NCBI RefSeq assembly: GCF_013087525.1
Contig: NZ_JABFCS010000001.1
Coordinates: 1,488,001 to 1,552,000, forward strand
Origin: Ramlibacter montanisoli
GTDB taxonomy: Bacteria > Pseudomonadota > Gammaproteobacteria > Burkholderiales > Burkholderiaceae_C
Length of the DNA stretch: 64,000 nucleotides
Direction of reading: 5' to 3'
Part shown: one piece after another, positions 29,595 through 42,389 of the stretch
Position numbering within the stretch: the stretch's first letter is position 1
How the letters are laid out: each line of letters starts with the position of its first letter
Position numbers and translations under genes: made by a program
Notes under the pieces: model-generated
What the model was told of the DNA's origin: nothing
What the model saw: only the letters and a program-made list of their open reading frames with translations
Database searches by the model: none

Positions 29595-32269
29595 AGCCCT
29601 CCGTCATCCCCGCGGAGGCGGGGACCCAAGGCGTCCAGGCCGGCCCTGGAGCGCAAGCCTTGGGTTCCCGCCCGCGCGGGCATGACGGTGTTTCGGTCCG
29701 CGACGGCTACCGGGCCCGCAAGGCCCAGCTCCTCACCGCGCTGCAGTCCGACGGCGGCTCCACCCGCAGCATCAAGTCGCTGCTGCAGGCGCTGGCGCAG
29801 GCCGCCGACGACGCCCTCAAGGGCCTGTGGCAGAACGCGGGCATGCCGGCAGGGGTGGCGCTGGTGGGCGTGGGCGGCTTCGGCCGCGGCGAGCTCTTTC
29901 CGCATTCCGACGTCGACGTGCTGCTGCTGATGCCGGACGGCATCTCCTGCGACCACGACGCCACGCTCAAGCGCCGCGTGGAGCAGTTCATCGGCAGCTG
30001 CTGGGACTCCGGCCTGGAGGTCGGCTCCAGCGTGCGCACCGTGGAGGAATGCCTGGCGGTGGCGGCGGGCGACGTGACGGTGCAGACCTCGCTGCTGGAG
30101 TCGCGCCTGGTCACCGGCTCGCGCAAGCTGTTTTCCACCTTCCAGGAGCGCTTCCGCGCGCAGGTCGACCCGCGCGCCTTCTTCACGGCCAAGACCCTGG
30201 AGATGCGCCAGCGGCACACCAAGTTCGAGAACACGCCCTACGCGCTGGAGCCGAACTGCAAGGAGTCCCCGGGCGGCCTGCGCGACCTGCAGGTGATCCT
30301 GTGGGTGTCCAACGCGGCGGGCTTCGGCCGCAGCTGGGACGAGCTCGCGCGCACCGGGCTGGCCACCGCCTTCGAGGCGCGCCAGATCAAGCGCAACGAG
30401 GCGCTGCTGTCCACCATCCGCGCGCGCCTGCACGTGGTGGCCGGACGGCGCGAGGACCGGCTGGTGTTCGACCTGCAGAACGCGGTGGCCGAGTCCTTCG
30501 GCTACAAGGCGGTGGTCCGCCCCGACGGGCGTACGCTGCAGCGCCCGAGCGAGCGGCTGATGAAGCGCTACTACTGGGCGGCCAAGGCGGTCGCCCAGTT
30601 GAACCAGATCCTGCTGCTGAACATCGAGGAGCGCCTGAATCCGGCCGCTTCCGAAGCCCGCCCGATCAACGAGCGCTTCTCCGAGAAGGCCGGGATGATC
30701 GAGGTCGCCAGCGACGACCTCTACCTGAAGAACCCCCGCGCGATCCTGGAAACCTTCCTGCTGTACCAGGCCACGCCGGGCATCAAGGGCCTGTCGGCCC
30801 GCACGCTGCGCGCCCTGTACAACGCGCGCAAGGTGATGGACGCGAACTTCCGCAACGACCCGCAGAACCATGCCACCTTCCGCGCCATGCTGATGCAGCC
30901 GCGCGGCATCACGCACGCGATGCGGCTGATGAACCAGACCTCGGTGCTCGGGCGCTACCTGTGGGTGTTCCGGCGCATCGTCGGCCAGATGCAGCACGAC
31001 CTGTTCCACGTCTACACCGTGGACCAGCACATCCTGATGGTGCTGCGCAACGTGCGGCGCTTCTTCCTGGCCGAACACGCGCACGAGTACCCCTTCTGCT
31101 CGCAGCTGGCCGCCGGCTGGGACAAGCCCTGGATCCTGTACACGGCCGCGCTGTTCCACGACATCGCCAAGGGCCGCGGCGGCGACCATTCCGACCTGGG
31201 TGCGCGCGAGGTGCGGCGCTTCTGCCGCCAGCACAAGATCGACGCCGAGGACTGCAAGCTGATCGAGTTCCTGGTACGAGAGCACCTGGCCATGAGCCGC
31301 GTGGCGCAGAAGGAGGACCTGGGCGACCCGGCGGTGATCCAGTCCTTCGCGCAGCGCGTGGGCAATGAGCGCTACCTCACCGCCTTGTACCTGCTGACGG
31401 TGGCCGACATCCGCGGCACCAGCCCGAAGGTGTGGAACGCCTGGAAGGGCAAGCTGCTGGAGGACCTGTACCGCTACACCCTGCGCGCGCTGGGCGGCGG
31501 CACGCCCGACCCCAAGGCCGAGATCGAGGCGCGCAAGCACGAGGCGCTGGTGCAACTGCAGCTGTTCGCCCTGCCCTTCGAGGCGCACAAGAAGCTGTGG
31601 GACACGCTGGACATCGGCTACTTCATGCGCCACGACGCCGGCGACATCGCCTGGCACACGCGCCACATCTCGCGCCACGTGGGCACCGCCAAGGTGCTGG
31701 TGCGGGCACGCATGTCCGCCGTGGGCGAAGGGCTGCAGATCCTCGTGTACACCAAGGACCAGCCCGACCTGTTCGCGCGCATCTGCGGCTATTTCGACCA
31801 GGCCGGCTTCAGCATCCTGGACGCCAAGATCCACACCGCCACCAACGGCTACGCGCTGGACACCTTCCAGGTGGTCACGGCCATGATGCCCGACCACTAC
31901 CGAGAGCTGTGCAGCATGGTCGAATCGGAACTGGCCAACACCGTCGCCGCCGCGGGCCCGCTGCCGCCGCCCAGCCGCGGGCGCGTGTCGCGCCGGGTCA
32001 AGAGCTTCCCGGTCACGCCGCGCGTGGAACTGCACCCCGACGAGAAGGCGCAGAACTGGCTGCTGTCGATCTCCGCCAGCGACCGCGTCGGCCTGCTCTA
32101 TTCGATCGCGCGGGTGCTGGCCCGCCACAAGCTGAACCTGCAGCTGGCCAAGGTGACGACGCTGGGCGAACGGGTCGAGGACACCTTCCTGATCGACGGT
32201 CCCGAGCTGCAGCAGAACCGGAAGCAGATCGAGATCGAGACCGAGCTGCTGGAAGCGGTCGGCTCCTGA
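29591..32269 (+). CDS. glnD: Bifunctional uridylyltransferase/uridylyl-removing enzyme GlnD with a repeat-derived N-terminal extension
   Basis: 892 residues. GlnD adds and removes UMP on PII proteins in response to glutamine and is the primary nitrogen sensor. The nucleotidyltransferase motif is [20 protein letters not shown] (residues about 96-115), followed by an HD domain ([19 protein letters not shown]) and two C-terminal ACT domains ([17 protein letters not shown] and [20 protein letters not shown]). Residues about 5-32 are the translation of the inverted repeat pair at 29603-29686, reading [11 protein letters not shown]. They are absent from ordinary GlnD proteins, so they are an insertion. 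No other in-frame start precedes the conserved [11 protein letters not shown], and the ATG overlaps the map stop, so translation through the repeat is likely. Confidence 0.95.
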   Translation: MKPSVIPAEAGTQGVQAGPGAQALGSRPRGHDGVSVRDGYRARKAQLLTALQSDGGSTRSIKSLLQALAQAADDALKGLWQNAGMPAGVALVGVGGFGRGELFPHSDVDVLLLMPDGISCDHDATLKRRVEQFIGSCWDSGLEVGSSVRTVEECLAVAAGDVTVQTSLLESRLVTGSRKLFSTFQERFRAQVDPRAFFTAKTLEMRQRHTKFENTPYALEPNCKESPGGLRDLQVILWVSNAAGFGRSWDELARTGLATAFEARQIKRNEALLSTIRARLHVVAGRREDRLVFDLQNAVAESFGYKAVVRPDGRTLQRPSERLMKRYYWAAKAVAQLNQILLLNIEERLNPAASEARPINERFSEKAGMIEVASDDLYLKNPRAILETFLLYQATPGIKGLSARTLRALYNARKVMDANFRNDPQNHATFRAMLMQPRGITHAMRLMNQTSVLGRYLWVFRRIVGQMQHDLFHVYTVDQHILMVLRNVRRFFLAEHAHEYPFCSQLAAGWDKPWILYTAALFHDIAKGRGGDHSDLGAREVRRFCRQHKIDAEDCKLIEFLVREHLAMSRVAQKEDLGDPAVIQSFAQRVGNERYLTALYLLTVADIRGTSPKVWNAWKGKLLEDLYRYTLRALGGGTPDPKAEIEARKHEALVQLQLFALPFEAHKKLWDTLDIGYFMRHDAGDIAWHTRHISRHVGTAKVLVRARMSAVGEGLQILVYTKDQPDLFARICGYFDQAGFSILDAKIHTATNGYALDTFQVVTAMMPDHYRELCSMVESELANTVAAAGPLPPPSRGRVSRRVKSFPVTPRVELHPDEKAQNWLLSISASDRVGLLYSIARVLARHKLNLQLAKVTTLGERVEDTFLIDGPELQQNRKQIEIETELLEAVGS
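29603..29686. repeat. Inverted pair of the GTCATCCCCGCG repeat at the start of glnD
   Basis: The left arm at 29603-29632 (GTCATCCCCGCGGAGGCGGG then GACCCAAGGC) and the right arm at 29657-29686 are reverse complements with a few mismatches. The 24-base spacer is not conserved with that at 10621-10725. The pair lies within the open reading frame of glnD. Confidence 0.88.
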
Positions 32270-32301
32270 GGCGGCCCAGCCGGATTCCTTATGATCCGGA
32301 G

Positions 32302-33303
32302 ATGATCCATACGCTGAACACTTCGGCGCGCCGCGCTTTCGTGCTGCTTGCCCTCGCCGCCGCCACCGGCGCCGCATTCGCCCAGAAGGCCCCCGCTGCC
32401 GCCGCCAACTGGCCCACCAAGCCGGTCCGCATCCTGGTCGGCTTCCCCGCCGGCTCCACGCCCGACCTGGTGGCACGCACGATCTCCGAGCCGCTGTCGC
32501 GGGCGCTGGGCCAGCCGGTCATCGTCGACAACAAGCCGGGCGCCGGCGGCAACATCGCCGCCGACATGGTGGCCAAGGCGACCGACAACCACACGATCGG
32601 CGTGCTGATCAACGGCAACATGACGATCGCCAAGCTGCTCAACCCGGCGACGCCCTTCGATCCGCAGAAGGACCTGGCGCCCATCAGCCTGATCGGCACC
32701 GCGCCGCTGCTGCTGACGGCGCCGGCGGACGCGCCCGGCAAGGACGCCCAGGAGTTCTTCCTGGCGGCGCGCAACGCCGGCACCAAGTGGAGCTACGGCA
32801 CGCCCGGCATCGGCACGGTCGGCCACATCGGCATGGAACTGCTCAAGAGCAAGACCAACATCGACCCGGTGCACGTGCCCTACCCGGGCAACCCGCAGGT
32901 GATCAACGCCATGCTGGGCGGCCAGGTGCACCTGTCGCTGCTGCCGCCGGGCCTGGCCGGCCCGCAGATCCGCGCCGGCAAGCTCAAGGCGATCGGCGTC
33001 ACCTCCAGCGGCCGCAGCGCCCTGGTGCCCGAGTACCCCAGCCTCGACGAGCAGGGCGTGCGCGGCTTCCAGCTGGAGATCTGGACCGCCGCCGCCGCGC
33101 CGAAGTCGCTGCCGCGCCCGGTGGTGGACAAGCTGTCGCGGCTGATCGCGGAGATCGTGCGCACGCCGGAAGTTCGTCAGAAGCTGTTCCAGCAGGGCTG
33201 GCAGGTGGCGGGCACCTCGCCCGAAGGCCTGGCCAACCGCGTGCGGCAGGAGACCGCGCTGCTCGGCGGCGTGATCGCCATGCGCGGCATCAAGGCGCAG
33301 TAG
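32302..33303 (+). CDS. Bug family periplasmic solute-binding protein
   Basis: 333 residues with a signal peptide ending near AFAQ. Family features are WPTKPVRILVGFPAGSTPD, DNKPGAGGNIA, VHVPYPGNPQVINAMLGG and SLDEQGVRGFQLEIW. It lies 32 bases after glnD on the same strand, with CGGAG just before the ATG. It is the third Bug gene in the window. The ligand is unknown, and the proximity to glnD gives no specific hint. Confidence 0.92.
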   Translation: MIHTLNTSARRAFVLLALAAATGAAFAQKAPAAAANWPTKPVRILVGFPAGSTPDLVARTISEPLSRALGQPVIVDNKPGAGGNIAADMVAKATDNHTIGVLINGNMTIAKLLNPATPFDPQKDLAPISLIGTAPLLLTAPADAPGKDAQEFFLAARNAGTKWSYGTPGIGTVGHIGMELLKSKTNIDPVHVPYPGNPQVINAMLGGQVHLSLLPPGLAGPQIRAGKLKAIGVTSSGRSALVPEYPSLDEQGVRGFQLEIWTAAAAPKSLPRPVVDKLSRLIAEIVRTPEVRQKLFQQGWQVAGTSPEGLANRVRQETALLGGVIAMRGIKAQ

Positions 33304-33324
33304 GCAGCGCCGGACGGGAAGGGC

Positions 33325-33640
33325 TCAGCGGCGGACCGTGCGGCTCTTGCCGGAACGCAGGGGCCCGACGGCCCCGCGCATCATCTTCAGCAGGGTGAGC
33401 ATCACCACCGCGCCGAGGATGCCCATGCCCAGGGCGGCGACGGAAAAGCCGGGGGCCGGCGCCGCGGAACGCAGCAGGTCGACGACGAACTCACCGCCGA
33501 TGAAGGCGCCGAACACGCCCACCAGCACTTCCTCCAGGCGTTGCACCTTGCCCGTGGACCCCATGAGGGTGCCCGCCAGCCAGCCGAGCACGGCGCCGAT
33601 GGCGCACCAGAGATAGAAGTTGATCGGGGATCCTCGCCAT
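33325..33640 (-). CDS. GlsB/YeaQ/YmgE-family small membrane protein; one extra base at 33626-33629
   Basis: About 105 residues with three hydrophobic segments: INFYLWCAIGAVLGWLAG, VGVFGAFIGGEFVV, and ALGMGILGAVVMLTLL. This is the transglycosylase-associated/GlsB-YeaQ pattern, small inner-membrane proteins often tied to stress responses. The only sensible ATG (33640) is one base out of frame with the conserved part. Removing one C from the run (giving MARIPINFYLW) joins them. An alternative is initiation at the ATC of INFYLW, which has GAGGA a few bases upstream, but that would be rare. It is convergent with the Bug gene, whose stop lies about 20 bases away. Confidence 0.75.
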
Positions 33641-33713
33641 GGAAGCCATGGAGGCCCATGGTGACAGGGTTCGGACCGGCCGCCCGCCTTTATTTCGGCC
33701 CGAAACAGGCCGC

Positions 33714-34253
33714 TCAGTCGTCGTCGCCGGCGTCCAGGCCCGGGAACAGCACCTCGGTGAAGCCGAATTTCGTGAAGTCCCGCACCCGCATCGGGTAGAG
33801 CTTGCCCACCAGGTGGTCGCATTCGTGCTGCACCACCCGCGCGTGGAAGCCCTCGGCTTCCCGGTCGATCCGGTTGCCCTGTTCGTCGTAGCCGGTGTAG
33901 CGGATGCGCCGCCAGCGCGGGACCACCGCCCGCAGGCCGGGCACCGACAGGCAGCCTTCCCAGCCGTCCTCTTCCTCGTTGCCCAGGGGCGTGATGATCG
34001 GGTTCACCAGGACGGTGCGCGGCACCGGCGGCGCATCCGGGTAGCGCGGGTTGGCCGCGTCGCTGCCGAAGATCACCACCTGCAGGTCCACGCCGATCTG
34101 CGGCGCCGCCAGGCCGGCGCCGTTGGCGGCGGCCATGGTGTCCTGCATGTCCGACACCAAAGCGCGCAGCTCCGGGGTGCCGAAGGCCTGCACCGGCTGC
34201 GCCAGCCGCAGCAGGCGCGGATCCCCCATCCTGAGTATTTCCTTGACCGACAT
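33714..34253 (-). CDS. def: Peptide deformylase
   Basis: 179 residues. It removes the N-terminal formyl group from new proteins. The three motifs are all present: [10 protein letters not shown] (motif 1), EGCLSVPG with the metal-binding Cys (motif 2), and [12 protein letters not shown] with the two metal His and the catalytic Glu (motif 3). It has the [11 protein letters not shown] start common to the family. It is not beside fmt, as it is in many genomes, and map lies 5 kb away. It is divergent from the DUF454 gene, with a 58-base gap. The C-terminal tail ends in a run of acidic residues. Confidence 0.96.
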   Translation of the reverse strand: MSVKEILRMGDPRLLRLAQPVQAFGTPELRALVSDMQDTMAAANGAGLAAPQIGVDLQVVIFGSDAANPRYPDAPPVPRTVLVNPIITPLGNEEEDGWEGCLSVPGLRAVVPRWRRIRYTGYDEQGNRIDREAEGFHARVVQHECDHLVGKLYPMRVRDFTKFGFTEVLFPGLDAGDDD

Positions 34254-34311
34254 GGCGGAAGCATACCGAATGGGGCATGGCACCACGGGGACTTGCCGGT
34301 ATGTTTGAATC

Positions 34312-34740
34312 ATGGCTACGCCAATGACCGCCAATCCCCGCTCCCTCACCGCCCCCGCCCGGTGGCTGCTGCAGGCCCTGGCCGGCCTGTGCCTGCTGCT
34401 GGGCCTGGTCGGAGTGTTCGTGCCCGTGATGCCCACGGTGCCCTTCCTCATCGTGGCCGCCTGGGCGGCCTCGCGCAGCTCGCCGCGGCTGCACCAGTGG
34501 CTGATGGAGCACCCGCGCTTCGGGCGCCAGCTGCGGCAATGGAACGAGCACGGGATCGTGCCGCGCCGGGCCAAGTGGTTCACCACCGTGATGATGGCGA
34601 TCAGCGCCGTGTCGATGCTGGTGGTGGCACCGCGCGCCTGGGTGCCTTTCGTGCTCGCGGGGGTCGCCGTGATGGCGCTGGTGCTCTGGTGGCTGTGGCG
34701 GCGGCCGGAGCGCGAGCCGCCCGAGGCCACCGGCGCCTGA
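34312..34740 (+). CDS. DUF454 (YbaN-like) inner-membrane protein
   Basis: 142 residues with three or four hydrophobic segments. The YbaN/DUF454 signature is [40 protein letters not shown], and [13 protein letters not shown]. YbaN-like proteins are small inner-membrane proteins of unknown role. The stop is immediately followed by the convergent ligA stop, with no gap. The start ATG at 34312 is taken because the next Met (MTANPR) is four codons in. Confidence 0.88.
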   Translation: MATPMTANPRSLTAPARWLLQALAGLCLLLGLVGVFVPVMPTVPFLIVAAWAASRSSPRLHQWLMEHPRFGRQLRQWNEHGIVPRRAKWFTTVMMAISAVSMLVVAPRAWVPFVLAGVAVMALVLWWLWRRPEREPPEATGA

Positions 34741-37813
<3,073 letters not shown>

Positions 37814-37817
<4 letters not shown>

Positions 37818-40800
37818 TCCGTCTCCGCCATCGATACGGCCGACTCCATGTCCACCGCCACGATGCGCGAGACGCCCTGCTCCTGCATGGTCACGCCGAT
37901 CAGCTGTTCCGCCATCTCCATCGCGATCTTGTTGTGCGAGATGAAGAGGAACTGCGTTTCCTTGCTCATGCTGCTCACCAGCTTGGCATAGCGTTCGGTG
38001 TTGGCGTCGTCCAGCGGCGCGTCCACCTCGTCCAGCAGGCAGAAAGGCGCGGGATTGAGCTGGAAGATCGCGAACACCAGGGCGATGGCGGTCAGGGCCT
38101 TCTCGCCGCCGGACAGCAGGTGGATGGTCTGGTTCTTCTTGCCGGGCGGCTGCGCCATCACCTGCACGCCGGAGTCGAGGATCTCTTCGCCCGTCATCAC
38201 CAGCCTGGCGTTGCCGCCGCCGAACAGCTCGGGGAACATGCGGCCGAAGTGCTCGTTGACCGTCTGGAAGGTGCTGCCCAGGAGGTCGCGCGTCTCGGCA
38301 TCGATCTTCTTGATCGCATCCTCCAGCGTCGTCATCGCCTCGACCAGGTCCTTGGACTGCGCGTCCAGGAACTGCTTGCGCTCGCGCGCCGTGCTCAGTT
38401 CCTCCAGCGCCGCCAGGTTGACCGCGCCCAGCGCCGCGATCTCGCGGTGCAGGCGGTCGATCTCCGACTGCATGCCGGTCAGGCGCACGTTGTGGTCGGC
38501 GATCGACTTCGCCACGGCTTCGAGGTCGGCCTGCGCGTCGGTCAGCAGCTGCGTGTACTGCTCCAGGCCCAGGCGGGCGGCCTGTTCCTTCAGCTGCAGG
38601 TCGGTGATGCGCTGGCGCAGCGGATCCAGCTCGCGTTCCAGCTGCAGGCGGCGTTCGTCGCTCGCGCGCAGCTTGGAAGTCAGGTCGTCGTATTCGCTGC
38701 GCTTGGCGCCCAGCACCTGCTCGCGCTCGGACTTCAGCTGCAGCGCGCTCTGCAGGCCGGCCTGGGCGGCGGCATCGGTCAGGCGGGTGAGCTCGCTGTG
38801 CGCGCGCTCCTCCTCCGTGCCGATCGATGCGGCCTGCTGCGTGGCCGTCTCGATCGCGCGCTGCAGTTCGCCGCGCCGCGCGTCCAGCGCCCGCTGCGCG
38901 AACTGCGCTTCCTGCGCCTGGCGTTCCAGGCTGCGGTGCTGCTCGCGCGCCTCGGCCAGCTTGCGTTCGGATTCGATCACGCGCTCGTCCAGCTGGGCAT
39001 GCCGCTCCTGGCTGTCGGCCAGCTGCATGTCCAGCTCCTCGAAGCGTCCCTCGGCGGCCACGCGCTTTTCCTGCAGTTCCTCCAGCAGCGCGTCGACTTC
39101 GGCCAGGTCGCCGGCGATCTGCTCGCTGCGGGCCCGGGTCTGTTCGGCCAGCTGCGTCAGGCGCAGCGTCTCCACCTGGAGTTCGTGCGCGCGGCCCTGG
39201 GTTTCGGCGGCTTCGCGGCGGGCGGTGGTCAGGCGCTGCGAGGCGTCCGTGTACGCCGCTTCCGCGCGCACCAGGCCAGCGCGCGATTCCTCGCTGATCA
39301 GCGCCTGCGCGCGCGCAGCTGCTTCTCGAGGTTCTCGATCTCCTGCTGGCGCGCCAGCAGGCCGGCCTGCTCGGAGTCCTGCGCATAGAAGCTGACGCTG
39401 TGCGCCGTGACCGAATGGCCCGAGCGCACGTAGATCGCTTCGCCGGCCTGCAGCTTGTCGCGCGCGGCCAGTGCGTCTTCCAGCGAGGCCGCCGTGTAGC
39501 AGCCATGCAGCCAGTCGGACAGCAGCGCCTTCTGGCCCGCGTCGTTCAGGCGCAGCAGGTCGGCCAGGCGCGGCAGCGCGGCCTGCGCTTCGGGCGCGCC
39601 GGCGGTCGGTGCGTGATAGAAGGCCAGCTTCGCCGGCGGCGCGTCGCTGGCGAAGGCGCGCACCATGTCCAGGCGCGAGACCTCCAGCGAGTTCATGCGC
39701 TCGCGCAGCGCCGCTTCCAGCGCGTTCTCCCAGCCCTGCTCGACGTGGATCCGCGTCCACAGGCCCTGCAGCCCGCCCAGGCCGTGCTTGGCCAGCCAGG
39801 GCTGCAGCTTGCCGTCGGTGCGGACCTTTTCCTGCAGCGCCTTGAGCGCTTCCATGCGCGCCGACAGGTCGGCCTGCCGCGCGCCCTGCGTGTTCACGTC
39901 CTGCTGCTTGCCGCGCCGGTCCTCGTCCAGCTGCGGCACCTGCTCCTGCAGTTCGTGCAGGCGCGCGTCGGCCGTCTCGGCGGCTTCCTGCGCGGTCGCG
40001 AGCTGCTGCTTCAGGTTCGTGAGGCGCGCCTCGTCGGGCGCGGCCAGCGCGTTGCGGTCGGCCACCAGGCGCTCGCGCCGCTGGTTCAGCTGCCGCGACT
40101 GGTCCTCGATGTTGCGCTGGTCGGCGGCCAGCACCTGGATCTGCTGCTGCACCTGGGCGACCGCGCCGCGCTGCTCGGAGGAGCGCGATTGCGCCTGGCG
40201 CAGCGCTTCCTCCAGGTCGGGCAGTTGCAGGCCCTGCTCCTCGACCTGCGCGGCCAGCAGCGTCGCCTTCTCCTCGGCTTCCATCGTCTGGGCGGCCAGG
40301 TTCTCGGTCTCGGCCTGCGCTTCTTCCTTGCGCGTGGCCCACTGCGTGGCCTGTTCCTTCAGCTGCACCAGCCGCTGCTCGACGCGCTGGCGGCCTTCCA
40401 CCACGAAGCGGATCTCGGCTTCCAGCCGGCCGACTTCGGCGCTGGCCTCGTACAGCTGGCCCTGCGACTGGTTCACCTGGTCGCCGGCGGCATAGTGCGC
40501 CTGGCGGATGGTCTCCAGCTCGCTTTCGATGCGGCGCAGGTCGGCCACGCGGCCTTCCAGGTCGTTCACCGCCTTGTCGGCATCGGCCTTGATGCGCCCC
40601 TGGTCCACCTCGGCCTCGGCGCGCTTGAGGAACCACAGCTGGTGCTGCTTGAGCGTGACGTCCGCCTGCAGACCGTTGTAGCGCGCGGCGACTTCCGCCT
40701 GCTTTTCCAGCTTCTCCAGGTTGTTGTTCAACTCGCGCAGGATGTCCTCGACGCGCGTGAGGTTCTCGCGCGTGTCGTGCAGCCGGTTCTCGGTCTCGCG

Positions 40801-41331
40801 CCGGCGCTCCTTGTACTTGGAGACGCCCGCGGCCTCTTCCAGGAACAGGCGCAGTTCCTCGGGCTTGGACTCGATGATCCGGCTGATCGTGCCCTGGCCG
40901 ATGATGGCGTAGGCGCGCGGGCCCAGGCCCGTGCCCAGGAACACGTCCTGCACGTCGCGCCGTCGCACCGGCTGGTTGTTGATGTAGTAGCTGGAGGTGC
41001 CGTCGCGCGTCAGCACGCGCTTGACGGCGATCTCCGCGAACTGCGCCCACTGCCCGCCGGCCCGGTGGTCGGCGTTGTCGAAGATCAGTTCGACGGAGGA
41101 CCGCGACGCCGGCTTGCGCGTGTTGGTGCCGTTGAAGATGACGTCCTGCATGGACTCGCCGCGCAGCTCGCTGGCCTTGGACTCGCCCAGCACCCAGCGC
41201 ACCGCGTCCATGATGTTGGACTTGCCGCAGCCGTTGGGGCCGACCACCCCCACGAGTTGGCCGGGCAGCATGAAGTTCGTGGGTTCGGCGAACGACTTGA
41301 ACCCGGAAAGCTTGATCGATGTGAGACGCAC
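37814..41331 (-). CDS. smc: Chromosome segregation ATPase SMC; one missing base in a CG tract near 39305-39315
   Basis: Corrected length about 1172 residues. SMC is the core of the condensin-like complex that organises the chromosome. It begins at a GTG (41331; [14 protein letters not shown]) after a purine-rich stretch. Walker A is [10 protein letters not shown], followed by two long coiled coils with a hinge ([14 protein letters not shown]) in between, then the ABC signature [15 protein letters not shown] and Walker [14 protein letters not shown]. The frame breaks after LEKQLRAR; one base inserted in the CG repeat restores [12 protein letters not shown]. An upstream in-frame ATG would add 57 polar residues and is not used. 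This is the first gene of the operon. Confidence 0.96.
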
Positions 41332-41588
41332 TGCCCCTCGCCCCTCTGGCTCGAATGATGACGCCGGCGGACCCTGCGCGACAGCCGTCGCCCAGCGCTC
41401 CCGTGCCGGCGTGGATTGCGGGAAATCATAACCGTTGGGCATGACGCGCCTTTCGGCCACCCTCTGGCGCCCTCTGTCGCTCGCCCTGTTACATACGCCC
41501 ATCCCCTAGAGGCCTTTAAGTATTCTTACCTAAGGGACCCGATACGAGGCCCACGGGAGGAAGTCGTTGGCCATCCAGGAGGGGACTC
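41332..41588. other. smc / MHYT divergent intergenic region
   Basis: 257 bases. The right end holds AGGAGGGGACTC before the MHYT gene ATG, a strong ribosome site. A TTACAT (41489) and a TTTAAGTATT (41515) element are the most AT-rich part and may hold the rightward promoter, but their spacing is not a clean match. No gene or repeat is seen in the rest. Confidence 0.5.
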
Positions 41589-42362
41589 ATGGAATCACCT
41601 GTCGCATCCAGCTACCAGCTGGGCTATGTCGTCGTTTCGTATCTGATTGCCGTGCTCGGAAGCATGGTGGCGCTGAGCTCGGCCACCCGCATCCGCCAGC
41701 GTGACGGCAGCATCCACATCGGCAACACCATCGCGGGCGGCATCGCGCTCGGCGGAATCGGCGTCTGGTCGATGCACTTCATCGGCATGATGGCCTTGCG
41801 CCTGGACGTTGCCAGCAGTTACTCCATGGTGGAGACCGGCATCTCCCTGGTGGCCGCCATCGTCGCGGTGTCCCTGGCCCTCGGCTTCGTCGCCAAGGCC
41901 CCCGAGCGCCTCGGCCGCCTCGCCTTCGCCGGCTTCCTGCTCGGCATGGGCGTGGTCGTCATGCACTACCTGGGCATGTACGGCATGAAGATCAACGGCT
42001 ACATCAAGTGGGACTACACGATCATCGGCATCTCCGCCGTGATCGCCGTCGTCGCCGCCACGGCCGCACTCTGGCTGGCCTTCAACACCGTCGGCATGGT
42101 CCTGCGCACGGCGGCCGCCGCCGTGATGGGCATCGCGGTCTGCGCGATGCACTACACCGGCATGCAGGCGGCGGAATTCATCTGCACCACCCCGGACCGG
42201 GGCGTCGCCCCGCGCGGCTTCGGCTACCTGCACCTGACCGACCTGCCCAACGTGGTGGCGTTCGGCGCCATGACCTTCGCCGCCCTGATCGTGGTCTACC
42301 TCGTGTACCAGGAGACCAGCGACGACGTCGAGGACATGCCGCGCGCCCTCAAGGCCCGCTGA
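41589..42362 (+). CDS. Stand-alone MHYT-domain integral membrane protein
   Basis: 257 residues with seven hydrophobic segments. The MHYT motif occurs three times, as MHFIGMM near 59, MHYLGMYG near 124 and MHYTGMQ near 187. MHYT domains were proposed to bind copper through the conserved Met and His and to sense a diatomic gas or redox state, and they usually sit in front of GGDEF/EAL or kinase domains. Here there is no output domain; the protein ends with a short charged tail (ETSDDVEDMPRALKAR). It must act with a partner or in another way. AGGAGG precedes the ATG. It lies alone between the smc and AlkB-like genes. Confidence 0.9.
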   Translation: MESPVASSYQLGYVVVSYLIAVLGSMVALSSATRIRQRDGSIHIGNTIAGGIALGGIGVWSMHFIGMMALRLDVASSYSMVETGISLVAAIVAVSLALGFVAKAPERLGRLAFAGFLLGMGVVVMHYLGMYGMKINGYIKWDYTIIGISAVIAVVAATAALWLAFNTVGMVLRTAAAAVMGIAVCAMHYTGMQAAEFICTTPDRGVAPRGFGYLHLTDLPNVVAFGAMTFAALIVVYLVYQETSDDVEDMPRALKAR

Positions 42363-42389
42363 CGCGAACGGCCCCCGCGTGGCGAGCCG

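Noticed and set aside
10621..29686. CRISPR array from the repeated 30-base units
   Set aside because: Copies are few, far apart and in inverted pairs, with no regular spacers and no cas genes.
41489..41524. TTACAT and TTTAAGTATT as a sigma-70 promoter for the MHYT gene
   Set aside because: The spacing is about 20 bases and neither hexamer is a good match; mentioned only as AT-rich sequence.
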